64,000 nt of DNA, from positions 124,001 through 188,000 of the forward strand of contig CAJTQI010000007.1 of assembly GCA_910578645.1 (NCBI GenBank). The letters run 5' to 3'. The notes under the pieces were generated by a model that was given only the letters and a program-made list of their open reading frames with translations, had not been told where the DNA came from and ran no database searches. Numbering within the stretch: the stretch's first letter is position 1; each line of letters begins with the position of its first letter. Origin of the DNA: an uncultured Lachnospiraceae bacterium (lineage in GTDB: Bacteria > Bacillota > Clostridia > Lachnospirales > Lachnospiraceae). Both the position numbers and the translations under genes were made by a program. Below are positions 37,143-45,618 of this stretch, piece after piece.

Positions 37143-37171
37143 ATCATACTCCGGAAAGGAAGAAATCAAAA
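37143..37171 (-). promoter_or_regulatory. Probable promoter of the sugar-binding protein gene
   Basis: On the minus strand TTTTGA (37171-37166) and TATGAT (37148-37143) are separated by 17 bases. Upstream is an A-rich stretch with AAAAGG repeated (37198-37184), which could be where the AraC-type regulator binds. The -35 is weak, as expected for an activated promoter. Confidence 0.5.
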
Positions 37172-37197
37172 TTGTTGGTATTGTCCTTTTTTGCCTT

Positions 37198-39042
37198 TTA
37201 TTGTTCTGTTGGTATATCGGGTTTTATCAAAATTGTACTAACCGTATGTTCTTTGTCATTTACAGATATAAACAATCCACAATCCGTTCCGTAAATCATC
37301 TTGAGTCTTTGGTCAACATTGCGGATTCCCAGGCTTACTCTCTTTTCCCTGGAAACGTCCGTATCCGGCGACAGGAGCCTTTCGATTTTCTTCCTATCTT
37401 CCATCGTCAAACGGCCATTGTCTTCCACCTCTATGCTCAGATATCCGTCGTCCCTCTTATATAGTCTAATTTCCAGCCTGCCCTGCCTGGCGATGTCCAT
37501 GCCATGCTCCACCGCATTCTCAACGATAGGCTGGATAATCAGGCGGGGAACCTGTACATTGAACAATGTCTCGTCCATCTGTTTGACACACTGGAACTTG
37601 GAGCCGAAACGCTGCGAGATAATATAAAGGTATGCATCCGCATAGGCCATTTCTTCTGCGATGGAATGAAATTGCTGCTCCTTCCTGTTCATGGTCTCTC
37701 CAAGCATCGTGGAAAGCGCCTCAATCATACCGCTAACCTTATAGTTGCCGTTCAAACGTGCCTCCCAGTTGATAATCTCTAACGTATTATTCAGAAAATG
37801 AGGGTTAATCTGGGACTGAAGCGCCATAATCCTGGCATCACGAAGCGCTACTTCCTCCAGATAAATCTTATCGAACTGACTCTTAAGCTGCTTAGACATA
37901 TGGTTAAAAGAAGACTTCACCTGATAAAGTTCCTCATTGTCTTCTTCATTCTCCACCTGTATTCCCAGTTTCCCCTCTCTGACCCCATTGGCAGCGACAA
38001 TCACTTCCCCAAGCGGTACAGTCACTTTATTATGGAAGAAACGCATCATCTGTACCACGAGAGGTATCATAAAAACAATCAGTATGATAAAAAGATATTT
38101 TAACGTATTCAGTTCCGCATGCGTGACCCGCTTGTCAATGTCAACCACCGCCACAAGCGTCCCGCCATACAGATTTATCCTGCGGTACGCGCGGGCAACG
38201 CCCCATCTGTCACCCCTCTCATATACCTCGTACTGTTTCTCAAGCCTCTCTGTGACGTATCCCGGAAGCTCCTCTTCATCCGCCTTCTCCCCTGACATCA
38301 GCAGTTTTCCGTTCCAATATACGGCGGCATTCGTATACCCCCAGATTCCCTTATAACTCTCCATCAGAGAATCCTGATTCAATTCCAACACCAACACGGC
38401 ATAAGGTTTGAATTTAGAGTTCATCAGATTCCGAACCATGTAGAGCCGCCCTTCCATACCCACCAAAGTGATGCCTGTGTCCAAATCCCCAGCCACCTCA
38501 AGGAGCCTTTCTTTGGCCGTTTCATAGAAGAACTCAATATCCCGGTAAGAGCCTCCGCTTGTGGTGTTAATCGCATAATACCGTTCCTCAGGTTCATCCA
38601 GCATAACAAGTTCTGCCGTCCTGCAATTATCATTATATTTATACTGTTGTTTCAGAAAATTCCCCACACTTACCCGGAAAATATTATGTTTCCTGTCTGC
38701 GGTATACTTTGCATAACTCTCGGCAATCACCGGCATATAAGAAGCATTCTTGGAGGCCGTCTCACAGTCCTTAAGCTGTATACGCATAATCTGGGCGGTC
38801 TCTTCAAGAGAAGTCATAATAGTATGTTCCACCTGACTGTAAATATTGACCCTCACGAAGAAAACAAAAATAAAAATAAGCATGAAAAGCGGAAAAAACC
38901 ACCCAAATAGGAGCCTTCTCACCATGCTCCACCGGAGTGATTTTCTTTTGCCAAATCCCTTCTTTAACCGTTGCACTAATGTTCCCATATTTTTCCCTAA
39001 TCTGTCACTCTTTTTTCTTGTCAGACTGCCCTCAGTGAACAA
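37198..39042 (-). CDS. YesM-type sensor histidine kinase
   Basis: The 614-aa membrane kinase has a membrane helix near residue 45, a long extracellular sensor domain to about residue 320, a second membrane helix (YLFIILIVFMIPLVVQMM), a HAMP-like region, and the His_kinase domain with the phosphoaccepting His in QINPHFLNNTLEIINW near residue 420. The ATPase part includes ENAVEHGMD near 515 and SLGIRNVDQRL at the C-terminus. It senses a signal outside the cell, perhaps the sugar via the binding protein. It pairs with the response regulator at 32975. Confidence 0.92.
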   Translation of the reverse strand: MFTEGSLTRKKSDRLGKNMGTLVQRLKKGFGKRKSLRWSMVRRLLFGWFFPLFMLIFIFVFFVRVNIYSQVEHTIMTSLEETAQIMRIQLKDCETASKNASYMPVIAESYAKYTADRKHNIFRVSVGNFLKQQYKYNDNCRTAELVMLDEPEERYYAINTTSGGSYRDIEFFYETAKERLLEVAGDLDTGITLVGMEGRLYMVRNLMNSKFKPYAVLVLELNQDSLMESYKGIWGYTNAAVYWNGKLLMSGEKADEEELPGYVTERLEKQYEVYERGDRWGVARAYRRINLYGGTLVAVVDIDKRVTHAELNTLKYLFIILIVFMIPLVVQMMRFFHNKVTVPLGEVIVAANGVREGKLGIQVENEEDNEELYQVKSSFNHMSKQLKSQFDKIYLEEVALRDARIMALQSQINPHFLNNTLEIINWEARLNGNYKVSGMIEALSTMLGETMNRKEQQFHSIAEEMAYADAYLYIISQRFGSKFQCVKQMDETLFNVQVPRLIIQPIVENAVEHGMDIARQGRLEIRLYKRDDGYLSIEVEDNGRLTMEDRKKIERLLSPDTDVSREKRVSLGIRNVDQRLKMIYGTDCGLFISVNDKEHTVSTILIKPDIPTEQ

Positions 39043-39060
39043 AGAGACACACGGTCGGTA

Positions 39061-39104
39061 AAGAATCCATTTCAGCGCTTTGCAGGAACTGAAATGGATT
39101 TCTT
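39061..39104 (-). other. Long hairpin between phosphomutase and sensor kinase genes
   Basis: The arms 39104-39090 and 39075-39061 pair almost completely (about 15 bp) around a 13-14 base loop. No T run follows on the minus strand. It may be an intercistronic processing or partial termination signal, dividing expression of the enzyme genes from the regulator and transporter genes. Confidence 0.5.
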
Positions 39105-39140
39105 TCCGACGCTTCGACCCTGACCATAAACAAGACAGCC

Positions 39141-40553
39141 TTACAGCTCCAAAAACGTCTCGAACAGCTTGCAGAACGCTGCCGCCTCCTGCTTCTCTTT
39201 CATCTCACAGAAAAACCTAAGGAGCGGTTCCGTGCCGGAGAACCGCACAGAAATCCATCCGCCGTCTTTTAGATAAACCTTTAAACCGTCCAGATAAGAA
39301 ATTTTCTCAACTTCATAGGGAATCCGGGGAAGCTCTTTATCCTCCAGAAGCTTTTTCTTAATCTCTTCTTTCTTCTTGGAACTGAAACGGTAATCCCTCT
39401 CTTCTAACGCCATACCGCCGTACTCTTTACGGATGGTCTTCATAATCTCAGACAGCTTCATGCCCGTCACGGCAATCATTTCCACGAGAAGCGCCGAGGC
39501 GTAAATACCGTCCTTGCCTTTGATATGCCCCCGCACTGCCATGCCGCCGGAGGATTCCCCACCGATAATGGCATCGGTGGCAAACATTTTCGCCGATATA
39601 TGCTTAAATCCCACAGGGACTTCATAACATTCCTCACCAAAGCTCTCCGCCACCCTGTCAAGCAGATGGGTGGTGCATATATTTCTGACTGCCGGCCCGT
39701 GCCAACCTTTATATTTCACAAGATAATAGTATAAAAGTACAAGAATATCATTGGGATGCAGAAAACTTCCTTTATCATCGATAACGCCGATGCGGTCCGC
39801 ATCCCCGTCCGTGGCAATACCAAGGTCACATCTTCTGTCAATCACGTAATTTTGCAGCGTGCGTAAAGTTTCCGCCGTGGGTGCAGGCAGTTTCCCGCCA
39901 AAAAGCGTGTCATGCCTCTCATGGATAGTCTCCACCTCACACCTTGCCGTCATAAGAATGGTCTTAAGGGATGTCTCGCTGACGCCGTACATGGGGTCAA
40001 GCGCAACCCGCAGCCCCCGTTTTTTCACTTTTCCCATATCCACCGTGTCGATGATACTGTCCAGATACTCATTCAGGGGATAAATTTCTTCGATTAACCC
40101 TTTCTCAATGCCCTCGGCATAACTCATCTCGTCCACAGGGATGTCCGTCACTTCATTAATATAATGCTCAATGTCGGCCGTCTGCTCTTCATCCGCATCT
40201 CTGCCCCCATATGTAAATACTTTAATACCATTGTAGATTGCAGGATTATGGCTTGCCGTAACCATCATGCCATAATGGAACTCATGTTTCATCACGTAGA
40301 ACATGACAAGAGGCGTGGGCGCCGACTTATTAATCAGATATGCCCTAATCCCCTCTGCCGCGAAGACCCGCGCCGCCCACTGCATTGCCTCTTTGGAAAG
40401 GAAACGTCTGTCATATCCTAACACGATTCCCTCCTCTTCCACTTTCTCCTCTTTCATCTTATCACAGATTGCCCTGGATAAAATCTGGATATTCTCCTTC
40501 GTAAATCCGTCACCAATGACCGCGCGCCATCCGCCTGTCCCAAATTGAATCAT
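39141..40553 (-). CDS. Phosphohexomutase (phosphoglucomutase/phosphomannomutase family)
   Basis: The 470-aa enzyme has the phosphoserine loop VTASHNPAIYNGIK near residue 97, metal-binding DGDADRIGVIDD near residue 245, the sugar loop GGESSGGMAVRG near residue 330 and the phosphate loop RFSGTEPLLRF near residue 445. Family members shift phosphate between C1 and C6 of hexoses. In this locus the logical substrate is GlcNAc-1-P made by the neighbouring phosphorylase, giving GlcNAc-6-P for NagA. That is an inference: the sequence alone does not separate glucose, mannose and GlcNAc specificities. Confidence 0.9.
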   Translation of the reverse strand: MIQFGTGGWRAVIGDGFTKENIQILSRAICDKMKEEKVEEEGIVLGYDRRFLSKEAMQWAARVFAAEGIRAYLINKSAPTPLVMFYVMKHEFHYGMMVTASHNPAIYNGIKVFTYGGRDADEEQTADIEHYINEVTDIPVDEMSYAEGIEKGLIEEIYPLNEYLDSIIDTVDMGKVKKRGLRVALDPMYGVSETSLKTILMTARCEVETIHERHDTLFGGKLPAPTAETLRTLQNYVIDRRCDLGIATDGDADRIGVIDDKGSFLHPNDILVLLYYYLVKYKGWHGPAVRNICTTHLLDRVAESFGEECYEVPVGFKHISAKMFATDAIIGGESSGGMAVRGHIKGKDGIYASALLVEMIAVTGMKLSEIMKTIRKEYGGMALEERDYRFSSKKKEEIKKKLLEDKELPRIPYEVEKISYLDGLKVYLKDGGWISVRFSGTEPLLRFFCEMKEKQEAAAFCKLFETFLEL

Positions 40554-40654
40554 CCTGTCTCCTCCTTATCCTGCCTTTACCTATCCCTGTAAAATCTTTC
40601 TGTCTGCTATCTATATACTGTCTGTTCGTCTTCTATGGATTGTCTTAACCATTT

Positions 40655-43072
40655 TTAAACGCATCCCATGATAACTTCTACCGTGTGCCTGCTGCCTGCT
40701 TCCATCGGTACAATCTTGTCTGCACACACGCCGTCCACCCGAATTTCCCGAATGCCTTTCATGACGCCGTCCGGATTGCTGACATGAATGTCATATATGG
40801 CGCCCCGCCACACACGGCTTACACGAAACTCCTTCCAATCCGCAGGAATACAAGGCTCAACCACAAGGCAATCGTAGTCCGGCCTGACGCCAAGCATATA
40901 CCTGGTGGCCGAGAAGTAAGACCATCCGCCGGAGCCCGTCATAAAAGGGTGTCTTGCCCTGCCAAACGCACTGTGGTCTTTTCCCATAATAAACTGGCAA
41001 TAAGAGTAGGGCTCTGATTCCCTGACTTCAATCTTATCATTCTGCCAGTAGGGACAAAGCGCATCATAAAACTTCATCGCCAGGTCGCCCCTGCCTCTCA
41101 TACACGCTGCCGCCCATGCCCAAGGGTTCGGATGAGAGAACACAGCCCCGTTTTCCTTGATGCCCGGATAAACTCTCGTTACGAACCCGATATCGTCGTC
41201 GGGTACAGTATAGGAGGGCGTATTCAAAAGAAGACCATACTGTGTGTATAAATATTTGTCGATAGCCTCCAACGCCAAATCCGCTTTCACATCGTCGGCA
41301 GCTCCCGACAGAACCGCCCAGGCATTGGATTCCAAGTGAACTCTGCCCTCCGCATCCGTCTGACAGCCGATTTTCCTGCCTTTCGCCGTAATGCCCCTGA
41401 TAAACCACTTGCCGTCCCACAACTGGCTGTTGCACACTTCTTTGACTTTCTCCGCCATCTTACTGTACTTCCCGACGTCCTCTGTGTTGCCCAAATATTG
41501 CGCCAGTCCCACAAAATGTTCCAACGCCCAGTAATGAAGGAAACTGACCATGGCGCTCTCGCCGCCGCCCAGATTCAGACAGTCGTTCCAGTCTGCCCGC
41601 AGTCCTTTACAAACGCCCGTCTGTCCTACTTGCTCCGCGGAAAAATTCAAAATCCTTTTCAGATGTTCATACACCGTCTCTGTCTCGCCATGCCCCGCCA
41701 GATAGGTATCCGCATAAGGAAGCTGCAGCGAAACAAAATCCACATCCCCTGTCTCTTTCACATACTCCGTCACCGAAGCCACCAGCCAGAGCGCATCGTC
41801 GGAACAGGCGTCTTTCAGACCGTGAATAATATTGTCCTTATCCGGTTCCGGGATGACCGTGGGCGATTTAAACGGTTTCACCTCCGTATCTTCCATAAAC
41901 CACTCCGGTTGGAAAAGATGCAGCCCATAGCCCACGCTGGTCAGCCCTCTCAAAAGCTGTTCCATACGCTCCCTGCATTTGTCCGGGTTAGAATGCGGAA
42001 CCGTCATAGCATCCTGGGCCGTATCCCTGTAACCCAGACCGACTCTGCCACCCACTTCGATAAAAGAGGCAAACCGGGAAAACATCACATTAATCTCCGA
42101 CTGGTACAATGTCCATGTATTGATTAATGTATCCATCCCCTCATTGGGCGTCCGAATCTGTAGTTTGGAGCACTTGTCCGCCCAATACTGTTTCAAATCT
42201 GCGTATGCCTCGTCCACAGCATGTAAGTCGGAATATTTGGCACGCACACGCCTGCCCTCTTCCCTTCTCCCTTCCCCAAGCAAAAAGACAAGCCGTACCT
42301 CTTCGCCGGGCTGTATCAGCAAATCTTTCTGTAAGGCACCACAATGGTTTCCCCCTTTTTCATAGGATGAAAAACAATGTCCCGCTGTCACTGCCGCCGG
42401 ATTCGTCTCCGTATTGTAAGTTCCGATAAACTTATCCCGCATGCAGTCGAAACCGTCCGGCTCGAAATTCGCCGTAAAATATTGATATCCCCGCTCCTCA
42501 TAAAATAAATCTTCCTCGATGACGCCGTCTTCATAGGATGCTCCCGCACAGTAAAGGCTCATCTGATAATTCTGGTTATCTATCATGATATGATGGAAAG
42601 AAAATTCCAAATAGGAGAACACACTGAGATTACGCGCCTTCTTTCCTGTATTGCGAATCTTCACATCCCATAGCTGCACCGCCTCACCTCTGGGAATTAA
42701 CATCTTCTGGGACGCCTCAATGTCCTGGTATTTACACTCATACACCGTGTAGGACAGGCCATGACGGCACCTATACTCGGCCTGTCCAAGCGGCTTCCCC
42801 ACAGGCTGCCAGGATACAGACCAATAATCCGCGCTGTCATTATCCCTCAGATACACATAGAATCCCGGCCTATCCATAGGTACCGCATTACCCCTAAAGC
42901 GACTGATTCTATGATATTCCGGCGTCTTATAAAACAGATAACCACCTGCCGTATGGTTTACCACCGCCGCCATATCCTCCACGCCGAGATAATTTGTCCA
43001 TGAACAGGGCAAGTCTACTCTGTCGATGACATACTCCCTGTTTTCATTATCAAAATGTCCATATTGCCTAAT
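40655..43072 (-). CDS. Glycoside hydrolase family 94 phosphorylase, probably N,N'-diacetylchitobiose phosphorylase
   Basis: The enzyme would split GlcNAc-GlcNAc with phosphate into GlcNAc-1-P and GlcNAc. GH94 features are GGRVGLGYRDTAQDAM near residue 345 and the catalytic general acid Asp in LRADWNDCLN (about residue 494 counted from the start proposed here). The conserved GH94 N-terminus, QYGHFDNENREYVI, lies upstream of the first canonical in-frame start (TTG at 43012). The only fitting start is an AUU at 43072 right after GGAGGGG, preceded in frame by a TGA. From there the product is 805 aa, the usual GH94 length. Substrate choice is inferred from nagA, nagB and the mutase nearby. Confidence 0.82.
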   Translation of the reverse strand: MRQYGHFDNENREYVIDRVDLPCSWTNYLGVEDMAAVVNHTAGGYLFYKTPEYHRISRFRGNAVPMDRPGFYVYLRDNDSADYWSVSWQPVGKPLGQAEYRCRHGLSYTVYECKYQDIEASQKMLIPRGEAVQLWDVKIRNTGKKARNLSVFSYLEFSFHHIMIDNQNYQMSLYCAGASYEDGVIEEDLFYEERGYQYFTANFEPDGFDCMRDKFIGTYNTETNPAAVTAGHCFSSYEKGGNHCGALQKDLLIQPGEEVRLVFLLGEGRREEGRRVRAKYSDLHAVDEAYADLKQYWADKCSKLQIRTPNEGMDTLINTWTLYQSEINVMFSRFASFIEVGGRVGLGYRDTAQDAMTVPHSNPDKCRERMEQLLRGLTSVGYGLHLFQPEWFMEDTEVKPFKSPTVIPEPDKDNIIHGLKDACSDDALWLVASVTEYVKETGDVDFVSLQLPYADTYLAGHGETETVYEHLKRILNFSAEQVGQTGVCKGLRADWNDCLNLGGGESAMVSFLHYWALEHFVGLAQYLGNTEDVGKYSKMAEKVKEVCNSQLWDGKWFIRGITAKGRKIGCQTDAEGRVHLESNAWAVLSGAADDVKADLALEAIDKYLYTQYGLLLNTPSYTVPDDDIGFVTRVYPGIKENGAVFSHPNPWAWAAACMRGRGDLAMKFYDALCPYWQNDKIEVRESEPYSYCQFIMGKDHSAFGRARHPFMTGSGGWSYFSATRYMLGVRPDYDCLVVEPCIPADWKEFRVSRVWRGAIYDIHVSNPDGVMKGIREIRVDGVCADKIVPMEAGSRHTVEVIMGCV

Positions 43073-43123
43073 ACCCCTCCATATATTTTCTCAACGATAA
43101 ATAACATTTTCCAATCTAACTAT

Positions 43124-43152
43124 ATTATAAAGGAGCGTTTGTCTGTTGGGAA
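43124..43152 (-). promoter_or_regulatory. Promoter upstream of the GH94 gene
   Basis: On the minus strand TTCCCA (43152-43147) and TATAAT (43129-43124) have a 17-base spacer. It would give a leader of about 45-50 bases before the proposed GH94 start. A 13-base perfect palindrome lies just upstream. Confidence 0.6.
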
Positions 43153-43173
43153 TAGTTTATGATGTGATAATTT

Positions 43174-43186
43174 GACAATTATTGTC
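43174..43186. promoter_or_regulatory. Palindrome, candidate operator upstream of the GH94 promoter
   Basis: GACAATTATTGTC is a perfect 13-base palindrome, ending about 22 bases upstream of the -35 of the GH94 promoter. It could bind a dimeric regulator. No known family pattern was recognised. Confidence 0.4.
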
Positions 43187-43292
43187 CATAGGAAACGACT
43201 ATGTAAAGAAAGCGCTGTCGGTTATGCAAGATTTCAAGTATATATGGAAAAGCCTTGCCGAAAACCCGAATAAGCGAAAGATTTTCCTGCAC

Positions 43293-43329
43293 AATAAAAA
43301 AGAAGATGTACCGATTTCAGTACATCTTC
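43293..43329 (-). terminator. Terminator after tRNA-Leu(CAG)
   Basis: A 10-bp perfect stem (43329-43320 with 43311-43302) is followed on the minus strand by six Ts. It starts 10 bases after the tRNA 3' end. Confidence 0.88.
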
Positions 43330-43338
43330 CAACCAAGA

Positions 43339-43422
43339 TGCAGGAAAAGAGACTTGAACTCTCATGGTATTGCTACCACACGGACCTGAACCGTGCGCGT
43401 CTGCCAATTCCGCCATTCCTGC
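43339..43422 (-). tRNA. tRNA-Leu (anticodon CAG)
   Basis: On the minus strand the 7-bp acceptor GCAGGAA/TTCCTGC, a D-arm with AATTGGCAGAC, the anticodon stem CACGG/CCGTG with loop TTCAGGT (anticodon CAG), a long variable arm typical of leucine tRNAs and the T-arm with GTTCAAGTC are all present. CCA is not encoded. It has its own promoter and terminator. Confidence 0.95.
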
Positions 43423-43433
43423 GAACAAACATT

Positions 43434-43462
43434 ATTCTATCTGCTTTCAGAATAAATGTCAA
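43434..43462 (-). promoter_or_regulatory. Promoter of tRNA-Leu(CAG)
   Basis: TTGACA (43462-43457), a 17-base spacer and TAGAAT (43439-43434) lie just upstream of the tRNA on the minus strand. This is a near-consensus housekeeping promoter. Confidence 0.85.
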
Positions 43463-43540
43463 GAGTATTTTTCTATTTTTATGCCGTTTTTCATAAAAAA
43501 ATAAAAATGTAAAAAAAAGCAAAAAATATTTGAAAACGTA

Positions 43541-43569
43541 TTGACTTCTTAAGAATGTGATAGTAAAAT
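43541..43569 (+). promoter_or_regulatory. Promoter of tRNA-Leu(AAG)
   Basis: TTGACT (43541-43546) and TAAAAT (43564-43569) are 17 bases apart and lie 22 bases upstream of the tRNA 5' end. Confidence 0.8.
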
Positions 43570-43591
43570 ATTACTTGCGTCGTGAGGACGA

Positions 43592-43675
43592 GCGGAAGTG
43601 TCGGAACTGGCAGACGAGCAAGACTAAGGATCTTGTGATGGTTACATCGTGTGGGTTCAAGTCCCATCTTCCGCA
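43592..43675 (+). tRNA. tRNA-Leu (anticodon AAG), probable integration site
   Basis: Acceptor GCGGAAG/CTTCCGC, D-arm with AACTGGCAGAC, anticodon stem CAAGA/TCTTG with loop CTAAGGA (anticodon AAG), long variable arm and T-arm GGGTTCAAGTCCC are all present. CCA is not encoded. A tyrosine recombinase gene ends only 6 bases beyond the tRNA 3' end on the other strand, so the 3' half of this tRNA is probably the left attachment site of the integrated element. Confidence 0.94.
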
Positions 43676-43681
43676 GTTTTC
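43640..43681. other. Probable left attachment site (attL) at tRNA-Leu 3' end
   Basis: Integrative elements commonly recombine into the T-arm and acceptor 3' half of tRNA genes and keep the tRNA intact. Here the integrase lies directly beyond the tRNA. I could not find a second copy of this 3' segment to 64 kb, so the other end should be outside the window. Exact limits are not determined. Confidence 0.5.
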
Positions 43682-45034
43682 TTAGAGGGCTGAAAGCATT
43701 GATTTTTCAAGGTTTTTAGCTCTTTTTATTTTTGTAAATGGGATGACATTTTGGTCACTTTGGTCACTTTTTGCATCATTTTGTGGGTCTAAAGCGTTCA
43801 GAACTTTATTATCTGTTTCCGTGCTATCCTCAATATTATAAATATAATGCTTTAAGGTTGTGGACTCGTCAGCATGACCCAACATATCTTTTACAATGCT
43901 GAGATTAACACCGTTATGCAGTAATGTTGATGCATACGTCTTTCTAATCTTGTGCATCGTCTTCACTGGAATCCCTATATACTCACACCCTCTTTTGATT
44001 TGGGTATCCACGGCATCCGGCGTAAGACATCTTCCATCTCTCACAAATAGAAAATCTTGATACTTATGACCATACTCTTCGTTGAGCATCTCAACTCTTT
44101 TAATGAATTTCTGCGCTTTTTCCGTTAAAGGAAGCCACCTGTCACCATCTTCTGACTTGGTATAGTCCACAACTCGAAAACCTTTGCTCTTCATATTATT
44201 AAGGTCACTTGTATCAAATTCTTCTACAAGCTGTCTATGTATATGAATCCTGTTGCCGACAATATCGGATTTACAGATTGCAAGGATTTCTCCTTTTCTC
44301 GTACCCAATTCAAAATCAAGCATGACTGCTAATGGCGCGGTATTTGACGGATTGTTTTTCAGCCGCCTCTCCATTTCATCCAGAAGCCGTTCTTGTTCGT
44401 CAGCCTGAAAGACCTCTTTTTCACTTGGCTTTTTACTGCTGTTTGCAAATTTTTTCTTATTGACTTTGACACGGTATGGATTCTTCTCAATATATTCGGC
44501 ATCAACGACATATTCCAAAGTCTGTTTTAAGATACCACACATATTGTAAAAGGCTTTCTTTTTAAGATTATGTTTATCCAATACAACATTGAAAAAATCA
44601 TCAACATTAATCTTTGTAAGATTTTGTACCGATATAGCAATAAATTCTTTCTCAGGTTCATAAAATCTTTGCCAGTCTGCCATCATCCTTTTAATTGTAC
44701 CACTGCCGACTTCGTTTGTCTTATGTTTCATAAACTCATAAAACATACTTTCAACAGACAAATCCTTTGATTTTACCGTATTTTCGGATTCACTCTGTAC
44801 AGATAAATAATAATCGCAAATAACTTCTTCTAAATCTCTTTTCCTTTTTCGTTTTATTTTCTTACGGTTATTCGATTTAGAATCATCTGGCAAGTAGCTA
44901 TACCAAACATCTTCTTTATCATTATGCCATATCGAGTATTGATGTCGTTTTAATATCTCCTCTCTCTTCTTCATTTCAACTTGTTCTTGCACATATGCTA
45001 AATCAATCATATCGTTTTCTGCTATATATTTCAA
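43682..45034 (-). CDS. Tyrosine recombinase / phage-type integrase
   Basis: The 450-aa protein has the catalytic residues of tyrosine recombinases: Arg246 in LGTRKGEI, His361 and Arg364 in MHKIRKTYAS, His387 in LGHADESTT and the nucleophile Tyr397 in LKHYIYN. The N-terminal part (about 20-100) is basic and likely an arm-type DNA-binding domain, and residues 100-190 form the core-binding domain. It begins with a TTG with AGGA a few bases before it. It abuts tRNA-Leu(AAG), consistent with site-specific integration there. All catalytic residues are intact, so it may still be active. Confidence 0.92.
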   Translation of the reverse strand: MKYIAENDMIDLAYVQEQVEMKKREEILKRHQYSIWHNDKEDVWYSYLPDDSKSNNRKKIKRKRKRDLEEVICDYYLSVQSESENTVKSKDLSVESMFYEFMKHKTNEVGSGTIKRMMADWQRFYEPEKEFIAISVQNLTKINVDDFFNVVLDKHNLKKKAFYNMCGILKQTLEYVVDAEYIEKNPYRVKVNKKKFANSSKKPSEKEVFQADEQERLLDEMERRLKNNPSNTAPLAVMLDFELGTRKGEILAICKSDIVGNRIHIHRQLVEEFDTSDLNNMKSKGFRVVDYTKSEDGDRWLPLTEKAQKFIKRVEMLNEEYGHKYQDFLFVRDGRCLTPDAVDTQIKRGCEYIGIPVKTMHKIRKTYASTLLHNGVNLSIVKDMLGHADESTTLKHYIYNIEDSTETDNKVLNALDPQNDAKSDQSDQNVIPFTKIKRAKNLEKSMLSAL

Positions 45035-45093
45035 TAAATCCTGTAAATCATTTTCTTTTATAAAAAATCACGCTCCAAATCATATAAATTTAT

Positions 45094-45132
45094 ATAAAAA
45101 GAGTACTGTTATGAACAAAATCACAACAGTAC
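45094..45132 (-). terminator. Terminator downstream of the tail-region genes
   Basis: On the minus strand an 8-bp stem (45132-45125 with 45110-45103) is followed by TCTTTTTATAT. It closes the transcript of the prophage tail remnant, before the integrase gene. Confidence 0.7.
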
Positions 45133-45201
45133 CCTAAAATCATATTAGTATTCAGTTTTTTCATTATTCATCCAATCAATATATGGAACCTAACCGAACA
45201 A

Positions 45202-45577
45202 TTATTCCCTTAGGTTCACATCAACTTTATTTATAGTTACATTTGCATTGAAATTGAGATTATCTGCTTCTATTTCTTCTGGTCGAATTATTTGTGTTTT
45301 CTATTACACCACAAATATGTAGCTTCTTCAAATCTCCCATAGGTTCACGCACCCATACTCTTTGCATTTTTCTTAGATTTAAGTTCGGTATGCAACATTG
45401 CACTGTCCTTTCGCTCCCTGTATTATCCAAAACAACATATCCTTTGGGTGTAATTTCCTTCACAATAGATTCATAGGTGCGGTCAACTTTGCAGTTATCA
45501 ATGGCTCTGTCAACCATGCCTTGTATTGACTTGAATATTTCTTCTTTGAAATTCATTACAAATAATACCGCACCCAT
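45202..45577 (-). pseudogene. Tail-region small protein, frameshifted near the 3' end
   Basis: The open frame 45577-45260 encodes 105 residues including TPKGYVVLDNTGSERTVQCC and RKMQRVWVREPMGDLKKLHI, then runs into an Arg-rich, out-of-place tail (NNSTRRNRSR). In the next frame a coherent sequence, RPEEIEADNLNFNANVTI, continues to a stop at 45202. A single extra base near 45285-45290 explains both. The protein lies directly after the tape-measure gene and is probably a tail component, but I do not recognise a family. No good ribosome site precedes either Met 1 or Met 8. Confidence 0.6.
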
Positions 45578-45618
45578 ATCATAGAGTGCGGTTATCCTTT
45601 CTCAAAATTTAATCATAA

